From: Acidimicrobiia bacterium
GTDB taxonomy: Bacteria > Actinomycetota > Acidimicrobiia > Spongiisociales > UBA5794
Assembly: GCA_030599515.1 (NCBI GenBank)
Contig: JAUVNV010000007.1
Span: forward strand, 1 to 22,887
Direction of reading: 5' to 3'
DNA: 22,887 nucleotides
Numbering within the stretch: the stretch's first letter is position 1; the number at the start of each line of letters is the position of its first letter. The position numbers and the translations under genes were made by a program. The notes beneath the pieces are model-generated. The model searched no databases. It was not told the DNA's origin and was given only the letters and a program-made list of their open reading frames with translations. This document shows positions 21,833 to 22,887 of this stretch, in pieces.

Positions 21833-22834
21833 TCAGCCCAGGAGCACGAGTGCGAGCCAATAGAGAGGTGCGGCGAGCCAGAGACCATCCAGGGGTGTCA
21901 GCTGTCCGGGTAGGCGCACCGTGTGCACGATGGATCCTGAACGAATCATGGATCCGAGGACGCGGCCTGCGATCAATCCGGCTGCGACGGCAACGGCGGC
22001 GAAGAGGCCGGTCGCGAGATCGATCTCGGTGGCAACAACACCGGTGAGGAGTCCGGCGATGATGGCTCCCACGAGCGTTCCAATGTTCGGGTCGATCGTT
22101 TGGCCTCCGTACACGGCAGTGACCACGGCAGCGATGATCGCCACAGACACGATCAGCACGAATGAGAGGGCCACGGTCGTCGACATCATCCGCATCATGA
22201 CGAGCGCACCCGCTCCCGTGGCGGCGACCACGGCGACGGACGCAGTCATGGCGATCGCCTCGATGCCTCTCCAACGTGGCTCGAAGATGGGCCAGAAGAT
22301 AACGATCGCCACTGCGGCTGCGAGTCCCCCTGCGAATCCCTCGTAGCCCCAGGCATAGGTCGCTCCCGCAGCGATGGGCGGAGCGAAGAGAGCGGCGTAG
22401 AGGTTGATGGATCCTTCCCGGGCGGAGTTGGTGTCGGCGAGATCCCAGAGCCAGGCAAGCGCAGCACCGACCGAGATCACAACGAACCATTCGAGAGGAA
22501 CCCACGCAGAGACGAGCAGTGCAGCAAGGACGATGACCGAGAGGATGCTCTCCGCCGGATCAACAGCCAGAGTCGGCCGTGTCCGGGGAGCCGCGTACGA
22601 CCCTCCGGAGACGGGTGGGATGATGGCCATCTCATCGTGAGCGCCGACGAGTGTCGACCGGTCGACGGGATCGCCGTTCACCCAGATTCCGGCGCTGGCA
22701 AGGCCGTTCTCGAAGGCAGATCCGTACTCGGCAGCGGCGCGATCGAGGATCTCCGCGACCGTGCCTTCCTCGACGACGACGGTGTCGGTTCCGGCGATCT
22801 CTCTGAATCGAGCGAACAATCGAAGTGTTGGCAT
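21833..22834 (-). CDS. MoaD/ThiS domain fused to a degenerate CdsA-like membrane domain
   Basis: A 333-residue protein. Residues 1-78 are a complete MoaD/ThiS ubiquitin-like fold (PTLRLFARFREIAG ... IIPPVSGG) ending at Gly77-Gly78, the residues normally adenylated and sulfurated in sulfur carriers. A ~12-residue linker (SYAAPRTRP) leads to about eight membrane spans. The final segment (RLPGQLTPLDGLWLAAPLYW) resembles the C-terminus of phosphatidate cytidylyltransferase CdsA, which normally ends LPGHGGxxDRxD. Here Asp316 aligns with the first Asp, but the HGG and second Asp are lost, so CDP-lipid synthesis is doubtful. The start at 22834 (ATG) is preferred over a TTG at 22843. The function is unknown. 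Confidence 0.75.
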   Translation of the reverse strand: MPTLRLFARFREIAGTDTVVVEEGTVAEILDRAAAEYGSAFENGLASAGIWVNGDPVDRSTLVGAHDEMAIIPPVSGGSYAAPRTRPTLAVDPAESILSVIVLAALLVSAWVPLEWFVVISVGAALAWLWDLADTNSAREGSINLYAALFAPPIAAGATYAWGYEGFAGGLAAAVAIVIFWPIFEPRWRGIEAIAMTASVAVVAATGAGALVMMRMMSTTVALSFVLIVSVAIIAAVVTAVYGGQTIDPNIGTLVGAIIAGLLTGVVATEIDLATGLFAAVAVAAGLIAGRVLGSMIRSGSIVHTVRLPGQLTPLDGLWLAAPLYWLALVLLG

Positions 22835-22887
22835 CGGCGGCAAGGGTAGTCGGGTCGCGGATGGGGCCGAGGACCGTTGGGCAGCGG

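Overview
The window reads as chromosomal DNA of a high-GC actinomycete. A MshA-type glycosyltransferase (mycothiol pathway), an RsiG-like c-di-GMP protein, a DUF1684 protein, an actinobacterial-style ECF sigma factor, many GTG/TTG starts and probable leaderless promoters all point to Actinomycetota. A lineage near Acidimicrobiia is my guess from the gene mix; nothing here proves it. Most genes lie on the minus strand.

Left part (1-6260): the N-terminal part of an ECF sigma factor runs off the left edge. Next come a small protein translationally coupled to an ArsR-type regulator, with an operator folded into its promoter; a membrane-anchored HtrA protease; a PAP2 phosphatase; and a membrane protein with a kinase domain that stops where relatives usually continue into a YbhN-type flippase domain. 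A lone plus-strand DUF1684 gene is bracketed by two nearly identical 49-bp palindromic elements.

Middle (6260-14880): a class II (B12-dependent) ribonucleotide reductase has a promoter with two NrdR-like boxes 32 bp apart. It is followed by an MFS transporter with two small membrane or exported proteins, then a plus-strand acyl-CoA synthetase overlapping a class I glutamine amidotransferase.

Right part (14880-22887): a 104-bp imperfect palindrome leads into the most notable gene, an AhpD-like peroxidase-family protein interrupted by an in-frame TGA. The TGA sits exactly at the second residue of the CxxC centre and is followed at the correct distance by a hairpin with a GGUC loop. I read this as a selenoprotein with a CxxU centre and a bacterial SECIS element. 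Upstream is an array of degenerate 7-bp repeats; related heptads occur in two other intergenic stretches. A Clp1/Grc3-like polynucleotide kinase follows, then a convergent spacer with a large hairpin and DnaA-box-like sequences. Next is a tightly packed minus-strand run: M23 peptidase, RsiG-like protein, asparaginase, CelD-type acetyltransferase, MshA-like glycosyltransferase. The window ends with an unusual fusion of a MoaD/ThiS ubiquitin-like domain to a CdsA-like membrane domain.

The strongest candidates for something undescribed are the AhpD-like selenoprotein, the MoaD-CdsA fusion, the heptad repeat family and the paired 49-bp palindromes.
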